A stretch of 5,643 nt of DNA from Frankiaceae bacterium (lineage in GTDB: Bacteria; Actinomycetota; Actinomycetes; JAFAQI01): contig JAVEEE010000021.1 of assembly GCA_030840615.1 (NCBI GenBank), positions 1 to 5,643 on the forward strand, written 5' to 3'. Position 1 is the stretch's first letter. Each line of letters begins with the position of its first letter. The notes below the pieces were generated by a model. The model ran no database searches and was not told where the DNA came from. It saw nothing but the letters and a program-made list of their open reading frames with translations. Of the stretch, positions 4,896 through 5,643 are shown one piece after another. The translations under genes were made by a program, and so were the position numbers.

Positions 4896-5643
4896 TCAGC
4901 TGAGGCGGTCGACGATCCAGTCGATGCAACCCGTCAAAGCCTCGACGTAGTCCGGGTCGACCGCCGGAAACGTCGCGATGCGCAGCTGGTTGCGGCCGAG
5001 CTTGCGATAAGGCTCGGTGTCGACGATGCCGTTGGCGCGCAGCGTCTTCGCGACAACGCTCGCGTCGATCGTCTCGTCGAAGTCGATCGTGCCCACCACC
5101 AGCGACCGCTTGTCCGGGTCGGTGACGAACGGGGCGGCGTACGACGACTTGTCGGCCCAGGTGTAGAGCCGGCCACTCGAGTCGGCGACGCGGCCGATGG
5201 CCCACTCGAGCCCGCCCTGAGCGTTCATCCAGTCGATCTGCTCCGCGAGCATGAATAGCGTCGCCAGCGCGGGGGTGTTGTAGGTCTGGTCGAGCCGGGA
5301 CTGCTCGATGGCGATCGCGAGGTCGAGGGAGGCGGGCACCCATCGGCCGCCGGTTTTGATGCGCTCGGCCCGGTCGACCGCTGCAGGCGACAGCACGGCG
5401 AGCCACAAACCGCCGTCGCTGGCGAAGACCTTCTGCGGAGCGAAGTAGTAGGCATCGGTCTGCGTGACGTCGACGGGAAGCGCCCCGGCGCCGCTCGTCG
5501 CGTCGATGAGCACGAGAGCGTCGCCGCCGATGCCGTCCGGTCGCGCGACGCGTGTCATCACGCCCGTGGACGTCTCGTTGTGTGGCCAGCAGTAGGCGTC
5601 GATGCCGTCTTCGGCGCGAGCGAGCGGTGCATCGCCCGGGGGC
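4896..5643 (-). CDS. serC: Phosphoserine aminotransferase, N-terminus beyond window edge
   Basis: This is the C-terminal 248 residues of SerC, the PLP-dependent enzyme that converts 3-phosphohydroxypyruvate and glutamate to phosphoserine and 2-oxoglutarate in serine synthesis. Some SerC enzymes also act in pyridoxal phosphate synthesis. Counting from the first full codon in the window, WPHNETSTGV (19-28) is the conserved cofactor-phosphate region. LIDATSGAGALPVD (45-58) supplies the Asp that contacts the pyridine nitrogen. YYFAPQKVFASDGGLW (65-80) contains the Schiff-base lysine Lys71 (codon at 5430-5432). The C-terminal domain ends in CIDWIVDRLS. The ATG/GTG around 5556-5561 is internal, because the HNETSTG motif precedes it in frame. 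Actinobacterial SerC is about 370 residues, so roughly 120 are missing. No clear terminator follows the stop, so readthrough into the secreted-protein gene is possible. Confidence 0.95.
   Translation of the reverse strand, partial: PPGDAPLARAEDGIDAYCWPHNETSTGVMTRVARPDGIGGDALVLIDATSGAGALPVDVTQTDAYYFAPQKVFASDGGLWLAVLSPAAVDRAERIKTGGRWVPASLDLAIAIEQSRLDQTYNTPALATLFMLAEQIDWMNAQGGLEWAIGRVADSSGRLYTWADKSSYAAPFVTDPDKRSLVVGTIDFDETIDASVVAKTLRANGIVDTEPYRKLGRNQLRIATFPAVDPDYVEALTGCIDWIVDRLS

Noticed and set aside
4494..5258. Plus-strand open frame (254 codons) opposite the secreted protein and serC
   Set aside because: It runs antisense across two supported genes and their intergenic gap, with Arg/Val/Asp-rich shadow composition.
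4858..5406. Upstream continuation of the candidate small ORF's frame through serC
   Set aside because: It is Arg-rich shadow sequence overlapping the clear serC frame. Only the part after the serC stop is worth considering.

Overview
The window is GC-rich, densely packed chromosomal DNA from an actinobacterium. The main support is a mycothiol-dependent enzyme family member (mycothiol is an actinobacterial thiol), an actinobacterial-type SerC, GTG starts and strongly G/C-biased third codon positions. I cannot name a genus. There are no tRNA or rRNA genes, CRISPR repeats, transposases, attachment sites or phage genes, and most of the window is ordinary core or housekeeping sequence.

Left part (1-2287, plus strand): three tightly packed genes. 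They are the 3' part of a DHA3-type major facilitator exporter, a maleylpyruvate-isomerase-family mycothiol-dependent enzyme that starts 5 bases after it, and an RNA 2',3'-cyclic phosphodiesterase (thpR) whose GTG overlaps the preceding TGA. The spacing implies one transcript with translational coupling. thpR ends inside the 3' end of the convergent gene that follows (13-base overlap).

Middle (2275-4085, minus strand): an aldo/keto reductase with a complete catalytic tetrad. Upstream of it in the same direction lies a probable lipoprotein with a long Ser/Thr/Pro/Gly spacer and a C-terminal all-beta domain of unknown function.

Right part (4086-5643, minus strand): the C-terminal two thirds of phosphoserine aminotransferase (serC) runs off the window edge. 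After it comes a possible 43-residue small ORF whose stop overlaps the start of a small secreted protein. That secreted protein carries one copy of a LWPPNHK / LRAERSG / VPHD module. It is followed by four short TGCTGGG repeats and a perfect 14-bp hairpin terminator, which lies only 14 bases before the lipoprotein start codon.

Nothing here is clearly a new multi-gene system. The stretch most worth a second look is 3306-4857: two exported beta-rich proteins, a candidate leader ORF with competing complementary segments over the secreted protein's ribosome binding site, and a terminator placed where it could act as an attenuator. Both ends of the window cut through genes (the exporter at the left, serC at the right).
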